The notes beneath the pieces are model-generated. The model worked only from the letters and a program-made list of their open reading frames with translations. It made no database searches and was not told the origin of the DNA. A DNA stretch of 64,000 bases, from positions 96,322 through 160,321 of the forward strand of contig NZ_AQUR01000099.1 of the NCBI RefSeq assembly GCF_000372525.1. The letters run 5' to 3'. Below, in pieces: positions 25,243 through 34,339 of the stretch (its first letter is position 1; every line of letters begins with the position of its first letter). The DNA is from Cupriavidus neocaledonicus (GTDB lineage Bacteria > Pseudomonadota > Gammaproteobacteria > Burkholderiales > Burkholderiaceae). Both the position numbers and the translations under genes were made by a program.

Positions 25243-27828
25243 ATGACCATCACTAGCTCTGCCCCACGTTGCCCTAACGAACCGTTCGAGCTCTCTCAGT
25301 CAGAAATGGGGCGAAGGCTTACGAGGTCAGATGTCTGCTTGAGGGTGGCGACTCCATGCGAAGACGAGTTGCACTTTGGCCTCTTCTTCGACGGCACGCG
25401 TAACAATGCGGAGAACGACCGGCCTCATGAGGCTCATAGCAACATTGCTCGCCTCTTCGATCTCTTTGATACCAGGCGCAGGCCCACCGAGCTACGGCAA
25501 CATCGCTTCCGCAGCTATGTCGCAGGCGTCGGCACGCCCTTCTATAAGGACATTGGCGATCTGGGCATCGGTATTCAAGCCGTTGCCGGCGCAGCAGCCG
25601 GGTGGGGTGGAGAGGGCCGTATCAATTGGTCTCTATTGCAGCTGCACAACCATCTCCACGCACACTATTACGGCCGAAATCTCACGGAACGAAGCAGAGA
25701 TCGCGACCTGGTCAAGCAAATGAGCGCCGACATAATCGCCCCAGAAATCCAGATTGCGAATCTCGGCAGCACCGCCACCATCGAAAGCCAACTAAACGGC
25801 AAATACCGCGCCAAAGGCGAATTCGACCGCGACCTGCGCGCACGCGTTGGCACACTAGCATCGCTGACTGCCGTGGCTCGCACTAACTGGCGCGAGGTCA
25901 ATACCCAGGGCCGGCGTCGCGTACTCAACGAGCGCAAGGCAGCGCTGGCCAAGGCTCTAGGCAACCTGCCCAGAGACCGCAAGCCGATCATCAAGCAACT
26001 CCACCTGCATGTCTTCGGTTTCTCGCGAGGCGCCGCGCAGGCGCGGGTGTTCTGCAACTGGCTGCGCGATGCCTGCGATGCCAACGGCGAAAAGCTCAGC
26101 CTGTGCGGCATTCCCGTCCAGATTGCTTTCCTGGGACTGTTCGATACCGTGGCCTCGGCCGGCATCGCGCAGAGCATGATGGAAACCATGGTCACCGGTC
26201 ATGGCGCCTGGGCGCAGAAGCGCTGGCTGCGCATTCCCGGGCCGGACCTGGTCAAGCGCTGCGTGCATCTGGTATCCAGCCATGAAGTGCGCGGCTCTTT
26301 TCCTCTCGACAGCGCGCACGGCAGCAATGTGGAGGAATTCGTCTACCCAGGTGTGCACTCCGATCTCGGCGGTGGATATGAGCCGGGCGAACAGGGCCGT
26401 GGCTGCCGCGCAGACGGAACGCCCGACGACAGCACCAAGCTGTCGCAGATTCCGCTGGCACATATGTACCGCGAGGCGGTCATTGCCGGCGTTCCGCTCA
26501 TGAGCCCGGATTCCGCTCCGGCCGAACAGAGAAAGCAGTTTCAAGTCGACGCGGATCTCATCACTGCCTTTAACGCCTATCGCGACGCCACCGCCACCTC
26601 CGCCTCCAGGCCAGAGACCACGCCGGAGCTGATCCGACACCACTACGGCTACTTCCTACGCTGGCGGCATCTCCAGCTTGGCAAAGTGGCAGCCATGCCC
26701 AGCGTCAAACGCGCCCCCACGAACGATCGCACGGACCTGATTCAGGCTGATGCCGAGCTGGCCGAGGAGCTGAAATGGGTCCAGCGCTACGTCCACTACG
26801 AGAACCCCGTGCCGGACTGGCTCAGCGGCCATTACGCCGACTGGCTGATAACAGGCGCGAAAGAGATTGCGGAGGCCTTCGCCTCGGCCGTGGCTTCAGT
26901 CATCTCCGCCATCGCCGGCCAAGTCACAAGCCCCGCCGTACGTGCGGCGGTCCCGGAAGCGCCCGGAGGGCCGATCGCGTGGGTTCCGCCAGCGGGAGCC
27001 GTGCAGGGCGTCACCGTGTCCTCTCAGGCCAAGAGAGCGATCCGCATCAAGTTCGATAGCTGGAAGGACGTCAGGCAAGCGTGGGAGAACAAGGATGTCT
27101 CACCTGCCATCGATGTCTTCTTCTCCCGCCATCTGCATGACTCCCGCGCCTGGTTCAAGCCACTGGGCGACGACGATGACGTCTGGTACCGCAAGCAACA
27201 GGACAAGCTCGATGCGGTCGCTGCAAAAGCCGATCGCAAGGGATCTGGCCCCGTAATGATCGGCCCGATGACGGGCAAGGTCGGCGTATTGCCGCCACCG
27301 CCATTGAGCGCCAAAGAACAGGCGATGCTGGAGACACACGCCCGCCTCAAGCGGCAACGCCAAGCCAAGGGGCAGTCGGTCGACGCAGCGCTGAAGGATC
27401 CGGCCTACACCAGCCAGCTACCGCAGCAGCCCAGCGGCCGTGAGTTCTGGCCGATGTGGGGCTATCTACGGTGGCGGACGGTCTATAACGACAAGTACAT
27501 GGACTACCGCGCCAATTTCCCCCAACTCGCCGGACTGGACGCCAGCGCATTGAAAAGGCGGATGAAAGAACTGGAACCGCAGCTCAAGCAGGCACGCTCC
27601 CGATCCGAAGCGCTTAGCCAGACGCTGAGCAGTTCGGCTCGTTACGGGTCGATATCGCAGGATCTCTACAACGACTTGGCAGGACAGTTTCGCCTGACGC
27701 AAGCGATAGAGGAAGAAATGGCTGCGATTACGGCGTTCATGGAGGAGCGGGCCAACCTAGGTGCCGCGCTGGCTTGGGCAACGTGTCATTCGGACTCTTC
27801 CCACCCCGCGCATCATCATGCGTCGTAA
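25243..27828 (+). CDS. DUF2235 phospholipase, type VI effector of Tle1 type
   Basis: 861 residues. The alpha/beta-hydrolase DUF2235 domain has FGLFFDGTRNN (46-56), the nucleophile S261 in GFSRGA (GxSxG variant) and HSDLGGGY with D374 and a nearby His. Helical segments and a coiled-coil tail follow, ending in HHHAS. Tle1 enzymes are injected by type VI secretion and degrade the phospholipids of rival cells. The gene follows VgrG, DUF4123 and DUF3304 genes, the standard effector-module order. No N-terminal PAAR domain is visible, so delivery should depend on the adaptor and VgrG. Confidence 0.88.
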   Translation: MTITSSAPRCPNEPFELSQSEMGRRLTRSDVCLRVATPCEDELHFGLFFDGTRNNAENDRPHEAHSNIARLFDLFDTRRRPTELRQHRFRSYVAGVGTPFYKDIGDLGIGIQAVAGAAAGWGGEGRINWSLLQLHNHLHAHYYGRNLTERSRDRDLVKQMSADIIAPEIQIANLGSTATIESQLNGKYRAKGEFDRDLRARVGTLASLTAVARTNWREVNTQGRRRVLNERKAALAKALGNLPRDRKPIIKQLHLHVFGFSRGAAQARVFCNWLRDACDANGEKLSLCGIPVQIAFLGLFDTVASAGIAQSMMETMVTGHGAWAQKRWLRIPGPDLVKRCVHLVSSHEVRGSFPLDSAHGSNVEEFVYPGVHSDLGGGYEPGEQGRGCRADGTPDDSTKLSQIPLAHMYREAVIAGVPLMSPDSAPAEQRKQFQVDADLITAFNAYRDATATSASRPETTPELIRHHYGYFLRWRHLQLGKVAAMPSVKRAPTNDRTDLIQADAELAEELKWVQRYVHYENPVPDWLSGHYADWLITGAKEIAEAFASAVASVISAIAGQVTSPAVRAAVPEAPGGPIAWVPPAGAVQGVTVSSQAKRAIRIKFDSWKDVRQAWENKDVSPAIDVFFSRHLHDSRAWFKPLGDDDDVWYRKQQDKLDAVAAKADRKGSGPVMIGPMTGKVGVLPPPPLSAKEQAMLETHARLKRQRQAKGQSVDAALKDPAYTSQLPQQPSGREFWPMWGYLRWRTVYNDKYMDYRANFPQLAGLDASALKRRMKELEPQLKQARSRSEALSQTLSSSARYGSISQDLYNDLAGQFRLTQAIEEEMAAITAFMEERANLGAALAWATCHSDSSHPAHHHAS

Positions 27829-28229
27829 CGGTACCCTCGATAAGAATCCCGCGCCAACCTCAGCCCGGGAGATGACGAAGGCGAGGCGCTCCCCATGGCG
27901 CATTGGCCTGAAAGTGGCCGGCGCCGTGCTCGGGAGTTCCAGAACACATCCCCATGACGCGATTGCCATCTATCACCAGCTGCTGCGGGTCGCCACCAAA
28001 AGCGGCACAAGCATAATGCGCTATGACGAGGCATTTGAAATCGTGCCTGCGGGCAATGCAGGGCGAGCGCGCCAAGTTTGCCAGAGAGCTGGAAGAGCGC
28101 GACACCTATCGCGCAAAGCGCACCGTCATCAAGTTGCTCGACAGTTATCCTGAGTTTGGTATCGGTCAATCAGCTGAAATATGCCGTTGGATAACCTGGC
28201 AACCAACTATCCGGAGAACCCCTCAGTGA
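27818..28229 (+). pseudogene. Possible frameshifted small gene after the lipase
   Basis: The 400 bases after the lipase gene have coding-like stretches in two frames. ATG 27818 overlaps the lipase stop and gives MRRNGTLDKN ... DAIAIYHQLLRVATKSGTSI and MRYDEAFEI before turning into basic nonsense. The adjacent frame then gives LRAMQGERAKFARELEERDT and AKRTVIKLLDSYPEFGIG up to 28229. A single shift near 28045-28055 joins them. This may be a decayed immunity or accessory gene, or a sequencing error. No family was recognised. Confidence 0.35.
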
Positions 28230-29014
28230 AACGAAGCACCCGATGGATACGCCTTGCCCTGGCGCTGGTTGGCGCCGTGCTGCTCGGCGATGCCGTCGCA
28301 CTGATGGGAATGGGGTTGTTCAACTTCGGCATCACGTTGCCGGCGTGCATTGGCATCGCGTTCCTGCTGCTTGCATTGTGCTGGGAAGGCGTGGCGCGAT
28401 GGCGGAAGGCTGATCGGCGCCGTCACTGGCTCTGGCATGCTGGATGGATAGCGTTTGCTGCGTGGCTGGTCACTGTCGGGCTGTTCTTTTACGGCATCCG
28501 CAGCGGCATGGACGCCTCCGTGCCGGCAGGGACAGCGGTAAAGGCGCTCGTCATTCTTGGCTCTGGCACCCCTAACTGCAAGGCGTCGCCAACGTTGATC
28601 GCGCGACTTGATCAGGGGCTGGCGCAGGCGCGAAGGTGGCCGGACGCCAAGGTCGTTGTGAGTGGCGGTCAGGACTTTGGGCTGCAGTGTGTCGAGGCGG
28701 ACATCATGGCTGACTACCTCGTTGCGCGTGGGATAGCGGCGGACAGGGTGATTCGCGAAGGACGCAGTACCAGTACCGAGGAAAACCTGGTGTTCAGCCG
28801 GCGACTGCTGGAGCAGCAAGGCGTCGATGCCACCGACCCCATTGTGGTGGTGACCAGCGACTTCCATGTACGGCGGGCGGTGCAGATTGCCGGGAAGGCT
28901 GGCTTCGGCAAAGTCGCCGGAGTCGGGGCTGGAACGCCGATCTACCTTCGATATAACGCCTGGCTGCGCGAGTACTTCGCAGCGATCAGCGGATGGGTGT
29001 TGAGGGAATATTGA
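28226..29014 (+). CDS. YdcF/ElyC-like DUF218 membrane protein
   Basis: 262 residues. Two or three hydrophobic helices in the first 90 residues are followed by a DUF218 domain with KALVILGSGTPNCKASPTLI, AKVVVSGGQDFG, AEADIMADYLVARGI-like (VEADIMADYL), EGRSTSTEENLVFSRRLL and VVVTSDFHVRRAVQIAGKAG. ElyC and SanA of this family affect envelope integrity, but the biochemical activity is unsettled. GTG 28226 with GGAG at 28213-28216 is preferred to ATG 28181, which has no ribosome site. Confidence 0.87.
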   Translation: MKRSTRWIRLALALVGAVLLGDAVALMGMGLFNFGITLPACIGIAFLLLALCWEGVARWRKADRRRHWLWHAGWIAFAAWLVTVGLFFYGIRSGMDASVPAGTAVKALVILGSGTPNCKASPTLIARLDQGLAQARRWPDAKVVVSGGQDFGLQCVEADIMADYLVARGIAADRVIREGRSTSTEENLVFSRRLLEQQGVDATDPIVVVTSDFHVRRAVQIAGKAGFGKVAGVGAGTPIYLRYNAWLREYFAAISGWVLREY

Positions 29015-29226
29015 GGGCTTTCGCGTGCGTCCTGTCCTGCCGCACATCCCATCCCTGTCGCGTTCGCGAACGGAGCATGGTCACGACGTGACGCTTTCGC
29101 CTCATGTCAACCCGGGCTGCACGCGGGGAGCACGGGACTAGAGAGCGTGCCGCTTGTCGGGTTCGCTGACCTCGACTAGCCTGCTATGGATGTCAATCCA
29201 CTTCGCTGCACTGCGATACCCATTTG

Positions 29227-31869
29227 ATGCCAGAACGCCCGACCACCCGCTATGACAAGGCGCTGCAGCGCCTGCGCGCGGTCTTTTCCCCGTTGAACCT
29301 GGCGGCGGCGGCGTGGCTGATTGCAACATGGGCGTTCGCGGCGTTCCAGCTCGTGAGCGAGCGGGACCGCTTGCTGCACGACGCCGCCAAGCGTACCCAG
29401 ACCCAGGCCCAGGCGTTCGGCGCGTACTCGAAATCCAGCATCCTGCGGCTGTCCGAGTTCCTGCTGGACCTGCGGGCCAGCTGGCTGGCCGGCCAGCCGG
29501 GGTTCATCGAAATGGTGCGTGAGCGGCAGAACCTGGTGGTGGACCTGTCGTTCCAGGTGTCGGTGATCGACAAGCATGGCCTGCTCATCTACTCGTCCAT
29601 CGCCGGGCCCACGTCCGGCCAGAAGGTCGACCTGAGCGGGCGCGAGCATTTCCGGGTCCATCAGAACGCGGGCGGGCGCGACATGCTGTTTATCAGCGAC
29701 CCGGTGAAGGGCAAGGTCTCGGGCAAATGGTCGATCCAGTTCACGCGCCCCATCCTGCGCGCGGGCAGCTTCGACGGGGTCATCGTGGTCTCGGTCAGTC
29801 CGGAGCAGTTCGCCAGCTTTGCGCAGACCTTCACTGACCGCCAGGGCGAAGTGGCGTCGGTCATCAAGACGTCCGGCATGGTCCTTGCGCGCGTGCCGGC
29901 CATGGAGGGCACGCTGGCCAGGGCGGTCAGCAACCGGCCGTACCTCGCCAGCGGGTCGCCCAACTCTGGTAGCTATCGGGCGGTGTCGGGCTCCGAAGGC
30001 GTGGAGAGGGTCTTCGGCTATTACCGTTTGCCGGAGTTCGGGCTCAATTTCGTGGTGGGCGAGGCGGTCAGCCTGGTGCTGGCGCCCTACGACGTCTATC
30101 GCCGCGTGGCCCTGGCCGGTGCCATGGCTTCCACGCTGCTGCTTGCCCTGCTGTACTACAGCCTGCGCCGCTCCATGGCGGAGCGACAGCGCCATATGGA
30201 GGAAATGCGGCTGGCTTCGCTGGTCTATTCGTCCAGCAGCGAGGCCATGATGGTGACGTCGCTCGATGGCATCGTCATCGACGTGAATCCGGCCTTTGCC
30301 GCCGCCACCGGCTATACCGCCGGGGAGATCAGGGGACGCCCCGGCTATAGCGTCAGCGGGGCAGGCAATGCGGCGGGGCTGGTCGAGCGCCTGCGGGCCA
30401 CCGTGGCAAACAAGGGCAGTTGGAGCGGCGAACTCTTCATCCGCCGCAAGGACGGCAGCGAGTTTCCCGCCTACCTGACCGTGGATACCTACCTGGCCCA
30501 CGCGTATGGCGAGCGCCGCCGCGTTGCGCTGATCCATGACATGACCGAGAAGCGCCAGGCGGAGGAAGTCATCCGGCACCAGGCGAATTTCGATGCGCTG
30601 ACGGACCTGCCCAACCGCCGCCTGTTCTTCGACCGGCTGGAGCAGGAGATCGAGCGTTCGCGCGGCACGCACGATGCGGTGACGCTGCTGTTCATCGACC
30701 TGGATCGATTCAAGGAGGTCAACGATACCCTCGGCCACGACCAGGGCGACCGGTTGCTGCTGGAGGCGGCGCGGCGCATCGCGGCATCGGTGCGCGCGCG
30801 GGATACCGTGGCGCGGCTGGCCGGCGACGAGTTCACCGTGATCCTGCCCGCGGTGGGCGATGCCGGCGTTGCCGGGGACATTGCCCAGGCGATCCTGGAG
30901 CGCATTGCCGCGCCTTACCGCCTGGCCGACGAGCTGGTGGTGGTGTCGGCCAGCATCGGCGTGGCCACCTGGCCCAGGGACGCCGACAACGCCGAGGCCC
31001 TGCTGGTGTGCGCCGACCAGGCGATGTTTGCCGCCAAGGCCGAGGGCCGCAATCGCTGGAAGGTCTTCTCGCAGGCGCTGCTGCAGGTGGAGCGGGAGCG
31101 CCTGCGCATCACGCAGGACCTGCGCACGGCGCTGGCGTCCGGGCAGTTCGCGCTGCACTACCAGCCCATTGTCGACCTGCGCACGGGCAAGGTCTGCAAG
31201 GCCGAGGCCCTGATCCGCTGGGACCATCCGGTGCGCGGGCCGATCCGTCCGGCCGATTTCATTGCCGTTGCGGAGGAATCCGGCCTCATCATCGACATCG
31301 GCCGCTGGGTGCTGACCGAAGCGCTGGACCAGCTTGCACGCTGGCAGGTGCTGCTGGGCAAGGACTTCCAGATCTCGGTCAACAAATCACCCGTGGAGTT
31401 CAGCGCGCCTGCGAGCGGGCCCGAGTCCTGGTCCAGCATGATCGAGCGCAGGAACGTGCCGGTGGGCAGCCTCGTCATCGAGATCACCGAAGGCTCGCTG
31501 ATGGAGCAGAACGCCGATGTCATGGACCAGCTCTCCCGCTTCCAGGCGGCCGGCATCGAGATCGCGCTCGACGACTTCGGCACCGGCTACTCGTCCTTGT
31601 CGTACCTGCGGCGCCTGGACATCGACTACATCAAGATCGACCAGTCCTTCATCCGCTCGCTGACGCGGGGGCCGGACGACGTGGCGTTGTGCCACGCCAT
31701 TATCAGCATGGCGCATGCGCTGCGCATTCGGGTGATTGCGGAGGGGGTGGAGACGGAGTCGCAGCGGGACATTCTGGTGGCGGCTGGATGCGATTACGGG
31801 CAAGGGCACTTCTTTTGTCCGCCGGTGGAGGCTAGGGCGTTTGAGGCGTTTGTGAGTGCGGTGACTTGA
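29227..31869 (+). CDS. Cache-PAS-GGDEF-EAL cyclic-di-GMP protein
   Basis: 880 residues. Two membrane helices (about 27-46 and 290-310) flank a periplasmic Cache-like sensor. A PAS domain (about 325-440) is followed by a GGDEF domain with AGDEF at 532-536 and an EAL domain starting EAL at 660-662, with ALDDFGTGYSSLSYL and DYIKIDQSFIRS. Both active-site sets look intact, so it could make or break cyclic-di-GMP. Tandem proteins often keep only one activity. ATG 29227 is chosen over the in-frame TTG at 29224. A terminator follows at 31965. Confidence 0.93.
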   Translation: MPERPTTRYDKALQRLRAVFSPLNLAAAAWLIATWAFAAFQLVSERDRLLHDAAKRTQTQAQAFGAYSKSSILRLSEFLLDLRASWLAGQPGFIEMVRERQNLVVDLSFQVSVIDKHGLLIYSSIAGPTSGQKVDLSGREHFRVHQNAGGRDMLFISDPVKGKVSGKWSIQFTRPILRAGSFDGVIVVSVSPEQFASFAQTFTDRQGEVASVIKTSGMVLARVPAMEGTLARAVSNRPYLASGSPNSGSYRAVSGSEGVERVFGYYRLPEFGLNFVVGEAVSLVLAPYDVYRRVALAGAMASTLLLALLYYSLRRSMAERQRHMEEMRLASLVYSSSSEAMMVTSLDGIVIDVNPAFAAATGYTAGEIRGRPGYSVSGAGNAAGLVERLRATVANKGSWSGELFIRRKDGSEFPAYLTVDTYLAHAYGERRRVALIHDMTEKRQAEEVIRHQANFDALTDLPNRRLFFDRLEQEIERSRGTHDAVTLLFIDLDRFKEVNDTLGHDQGDRLLLEAARRIAASVRARDTVARLAGDEFTVILPAVGDAGVAGDIAQAILERIAAPYRLADELVVVSASIGVATWPRDADNAEALLVCADQAMFAAKAEGRNRWKVFSQALLQVERERLRITQDLRTALASGQFALHYQPIVDLRTGKVCKAEALIRWDHPVRGPIRPADFIAVAEESGLIIDIGRWVLTEALDQLARWQVLLGKDFQISVNKSPVEFSAPASGPESWSSMIERRNVPVGSLVIEITEGSLMEQNADVMDQLSRFQAAGIEIALDDFGTGYSSLSYLRRLDIDYIKIDQSFIRSLTRGPDDVALCHAIISMAHALRIRVIAEGVETESQRDILVAAGCDYGQGHFFCPPVEARAFEAFVSAVT

Positions 31870-31964
31870 GGGGGGCGTTTTTCAGTAGGTTTCGGTGGTC
31901 GGGGCTTGAGCTTGACTGGACACCGAAACATCAACTTGCAGCACGAACTCCGGGCCACAACCAG

Positions 31965-31993
31965 AACGGCGCGAGACCAGCTCGCGCCGTTTT
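31965..31993. terminator. Rho-independent terminator of GGDEF-EAL gene
   Basis: AACGGCGCGAG (31965-31975), loop ACCAG, CTCGCGCCGTT (31981-31991), then TT. The stem is 11 bp and perfect. A second inverted element, CAGGCCTG at 31999-32006 and 32014-32021, lies just beyond and could serve the convergent DUF1484 gene. Confidence 0.75.
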
Positions 31994-32028
31994 ACTGTCA
32001 GGCCTGCATTGCGCAGGCCTGTCCCTCG

Positions 32029-32358
32029 TCAAGCAAGCGCCTGCAGGCGATCCGCGCACCGGTCGATTTGCCGCTTGAGCGGCGTAATCAGAGCGTGCAG
32101 GCCGATGCTGTCAGGGATATCGCCGGCCTGCAGGTCCAGCAGGGTCAGGACGGACTGGAAGCCGGCGCTGACGCGCAGAAGGTCGTCGCTGACTTCGAGG
32201 ATGTGGTCCTCGAGGGTGACGGCTTTGCTGGGTTGCGGTGGGGCAGCCTTGGCGCGGCGGCGGAACTGGGCGCGGTCGACTTTGGCCAGGTTTTCGGCCA
32301 GTTGGGCTTGTTTTTGAGCGAGGGTGGGCTCTTGGGGAGCTGGGGTGGTGGGTTGCAT
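32029..32358 (-). CDS. DUF1484 family protein
   Basis: 109 residues. A Pro/Gln/Ala-rich N-terminus (MQPTTPAPQEPTLAQKQAQL) leads into a helical domain (LEDHILEVSDDLLRVSAGFQ, LLDLQAGDIPDSIGLHALI, LKRQIDRCADRLQAL). Length and pattern match DUF1484, a family of unknown function described from Ralstonia. The start is set by AAGGAGG at 32365-32371, seven bases before the ATG at 32358. The leader can fold so as to hide this ribosome site. There is no signal peptide, so it is probably cytoplasmic. Confidence 0.85.
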   Translation of the reverse strand: MQPTTPAPQEPTLAQKQAQLAENLAKVDRAQFRRRAKAAPPQPSKAVTLEDHILEVSDDLLRVSAGFQSVLTLLDLQAGDIPDSIGLHALITPLKRQIDRCADRLQALA

Positions 32359-32364
32359 AACGAA

Positions 32365-32471
32365 CCTCCTTGCATCGGTGAAAGAGGCTCGCCGTCCGCT
32401 GTCAATCGGGTGGGCGAGCACGAAGCAGGGTTGACAGACCGGATGCAAGGACCGGCGAGCCCCGGGGGCTC
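32365..32471 (-). ncRNA. Structured leader of the DUF1484 gene
   Basis: Read on the minus strand, two long helices are possible but exclude each other. Helix A pairs 32461-32449 (GGCTCGCCGGTCC) with 32397-32386 (GGACGGCGAGCC), enclosing CTGTCAA (32437-32431) with TTGACAG (32405-32399). Helix B pairs 32450-32438 (CCTTGCATCCGGT) with 32379-32368 (ACCGATGCAAGG), which includes part of the Shine-Dalgarno. A third hairpin, GAGCCCC/GGGGCTC, lies at the 5' end. This has the design of a translational switch. It matches no riboswitch class that I recognise. Confidence 0.5.
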
Positions 32472-32479
32472 CCCCGCCA

Positions 32480-32977
32480 CGGCTCACCCGTAAGGGTGTG
32501 CATAGGCGAAAGACGAGAGGATACCGCCTCGTGGCTCGTCCGGCTTGCATGGATTCAGGCTGTCAAACCTGGTCGACCATTGTGTTGGTGACGCGACCAG
32601 TTTCCGCCGACGGTGCTTCCGGACCAATGCGGCAATTCTCAAAGCTCCCTTCCGGCTGCAATTGGCAAAGCCCAATTACATGCCTGCACATGCTGTGCCG
32701 GAACGAACCCAACTGCAGGGTCCCTTACGTGGAGCATCGGATGGGCTGGATTTGATGTCACGACTCGCCGGCGTCGCCCCACACCCGGTAAGCCGTCCCG
32801 ATCAGTGTTTCCCTAACCTGCGGCATAGAGGTAGTCCGCGAACTCCACTACTAGCCAAGCACTAAAAAGCTCCTGGGCCGTTCAGTCGCCCAGCAGACAT
32901 GCCCCCGCCTCCTCCAATTCGAGAAGCCCCTCAAGCCATTTGCTTGCAGGCGCCGTGCGCTACATAATGACCAAAAT
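32480..32977. other. Intergenic region, nothing recognised
   Basis: About 500 bases between the DUF1484 leader and the HNH gene. No frame has a family match or consistent codon use, and base composition falls toward the accessory block on the right. It probably contains the DUF1484 promoter at its left end and the junction of the transferred segment. Confidence 0.5.
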
Positions 32978-32993
32978 ATCAGAAATTTCTGAT
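32978..32993. promoter_or_regulatory. 16-bp palindrome upstream of HNH endonuclease
   Basis: ATCAGAAATTTCTGAT is a perfect 16-bp palindrome centred about 46 bp before the preferred TTG start of the HNH gene and next to the AT-rich TACATAATG stretch. It is a candidate operator for control of the nuclease. No DNA-binding regulator gene lies beside it. Confidence 0.45.
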
Positions 32994-33031
32994 TGCAGTC
33001 ATCGGTAGACATCGCAGTCGCGGGGGAAAAA

Positions 33032-34153
33032 TTGCGCATTCCACATGTCACGCAAGCGACTATCAGGTCGGCGTTGGACGAGTTTGATCGGGTGCTGCGT
33101 GGTACGCAGAAATGGGAAGATTGGGAAACCAAGAGGTCGCAGCTTTACGCGATCTCCGATCAAGGAAAGCGCTATCCGCCTAAGCAAATTCTATCGATGG
33201 CGACAGGCGTGCCCGTTTCACGCTTTAGCGGCGGCGAGCAAACAAACGCTTACCTTCATAACCTGGGCTTCAGCATTGTCCGACTCCATAATGGAAGCTC
33301 ACCCTTCAGCGGGTCCGAACCTCCAAGGTTCGCACTAGGGCGCGTCTATGACCGGCAAATGGAAATTCACGATCGTTTTGGCGGCAGCCGTCAAAGCGGC
33401 ATAGCCCCATCCAACAAAGTACGAGCCATCTTCATCTTCACCGGCGAAAGCGGCCAGCAGTATGGTTATTTTGACGGTCGGGACGAGCTCGGCATTTTCT
33501 CGTACACAGGGGAAGGGCAAGTGGGCGATATGGAGTTCAAACGCGGTAACCTTGCCATCCGAGAGCACGCCGCCAACGGGCAGGCGCTGCACCTCTTCAA
33601 GGCGCTAGGGAAAGGCAAGGGACAGGAATATCTGGGCGAGCATGCCTACGGCGGTCACACGATTCGCCGTGGCACAGACAGGGAAGGGGCGCAGAGAAAC
33701 GTCATCGAATTCCAACTGGTTCCAGTCGCGCTGCTGGATGAGGAGAGCATTACGTTTCCCGAAGATGAGGCGACGGATGATTCAGCACCTACCACCTTGG
33801 AAGGGGCTCGCAAGCGCGCCATTGAGGCCATTAACGATTTTGGCAACGAAGTTGGCAAGGCTGCACTACGAAAGCTCTATCGGCGTAGCAAGCGCGTAAA
33901 GGACTATGTGCTGCTGCGGGCTGGAGGCATTTGCGAGTCATGCCAGAGGCCTGCGCCGTTCAAGCGAAAAGACGGCACTGCCTACCTGGAGCCACATCAC
34001 ACCACGCGTGTGTCAGATGGGGGACTTGATCATCCGCGCTATGTTGCAGCCATATGTCCCGCCTGTCATCGCCATATCCATCACGGCGCTGGTGGATATG
34101 AAAAGAATCTTGAGCTGACTTCTGCTATCGCTGCCAAGGAACCTGAAGCTTGA
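33032..34153 (+). CDS. HNH endonuclease, ScoMcrA-like (type IV restriction)
   Basis: 373 residues. The N-terminal part (ATIRSALDEFDRVLRGTQKW, GKRYPPKQILSMATG) resembles the head domain of ScoMcrA-like enzymes. A middle domain (RVYDRQMEIHDRFGGSRQSG, GYFDGRDELGIFSYTGEGQV) fits an SRA-like modified-base reader. The C-terminal HNH zinc site is CESCQRP, LEPHHTTRVSDGG, CPACHRHIHHG. Such proteins cut modified foreign DNA (methylated or phosphorothioated). The start is uncertain: TTG 33032 has GGGGGAAA upstream, TTG 32993 would add 13 residues. It is the right-facing gene of the defence block. Confidence 0.85.
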   Translation: MRIPHVTQATIRSALDEFDRVLRGTQKWEDWETKRSQLYAISDQGKRYPPKQILSMATGVPVSRFSGGEQTNAYLHNLGFSIVRLHNGSSPFSGSEPPRFALGRVYDRQMEIHDRFGGSRQSGIAPSNKVRAIFIFTGESGQQYGYFDGRDELGIFSYTGEGQVGDMEFKRGNLAIREHAANGQALHLFKALGKGKGQEYLGEHAYGGHTIRRGTDREGAQRNVIEFQLVPVALLDEESITFPEDEATDDSAPTTLEGARKRAIEAINDFGNEVGKAALRKLYRRSKRVKDYVLLRAGGICESCQRPAPFKRKDGTAYLEPHHTTRVSDGGLDHPRYVAAICPACHRHIHHGAGGYEKNLELTSAIAAKEPEA

Positions 34154-34339
34154 CAGCGACCAAGAGCGGTAGCTCTCGCTATGCATCGCGATCGTCCTGT
34201 GCTGTCGCTGCGACCTTGTAAGGACAACCCTCGCTGAGCTATGCGCGAACTCTCAGATCTTGGCGATGCTCGACAACCATTTGTCCTATTGTGCCCTCCA
34301 GGGTGCTACTTGCGGAGCGTCTGGCGGGCCGGCTCGCAG

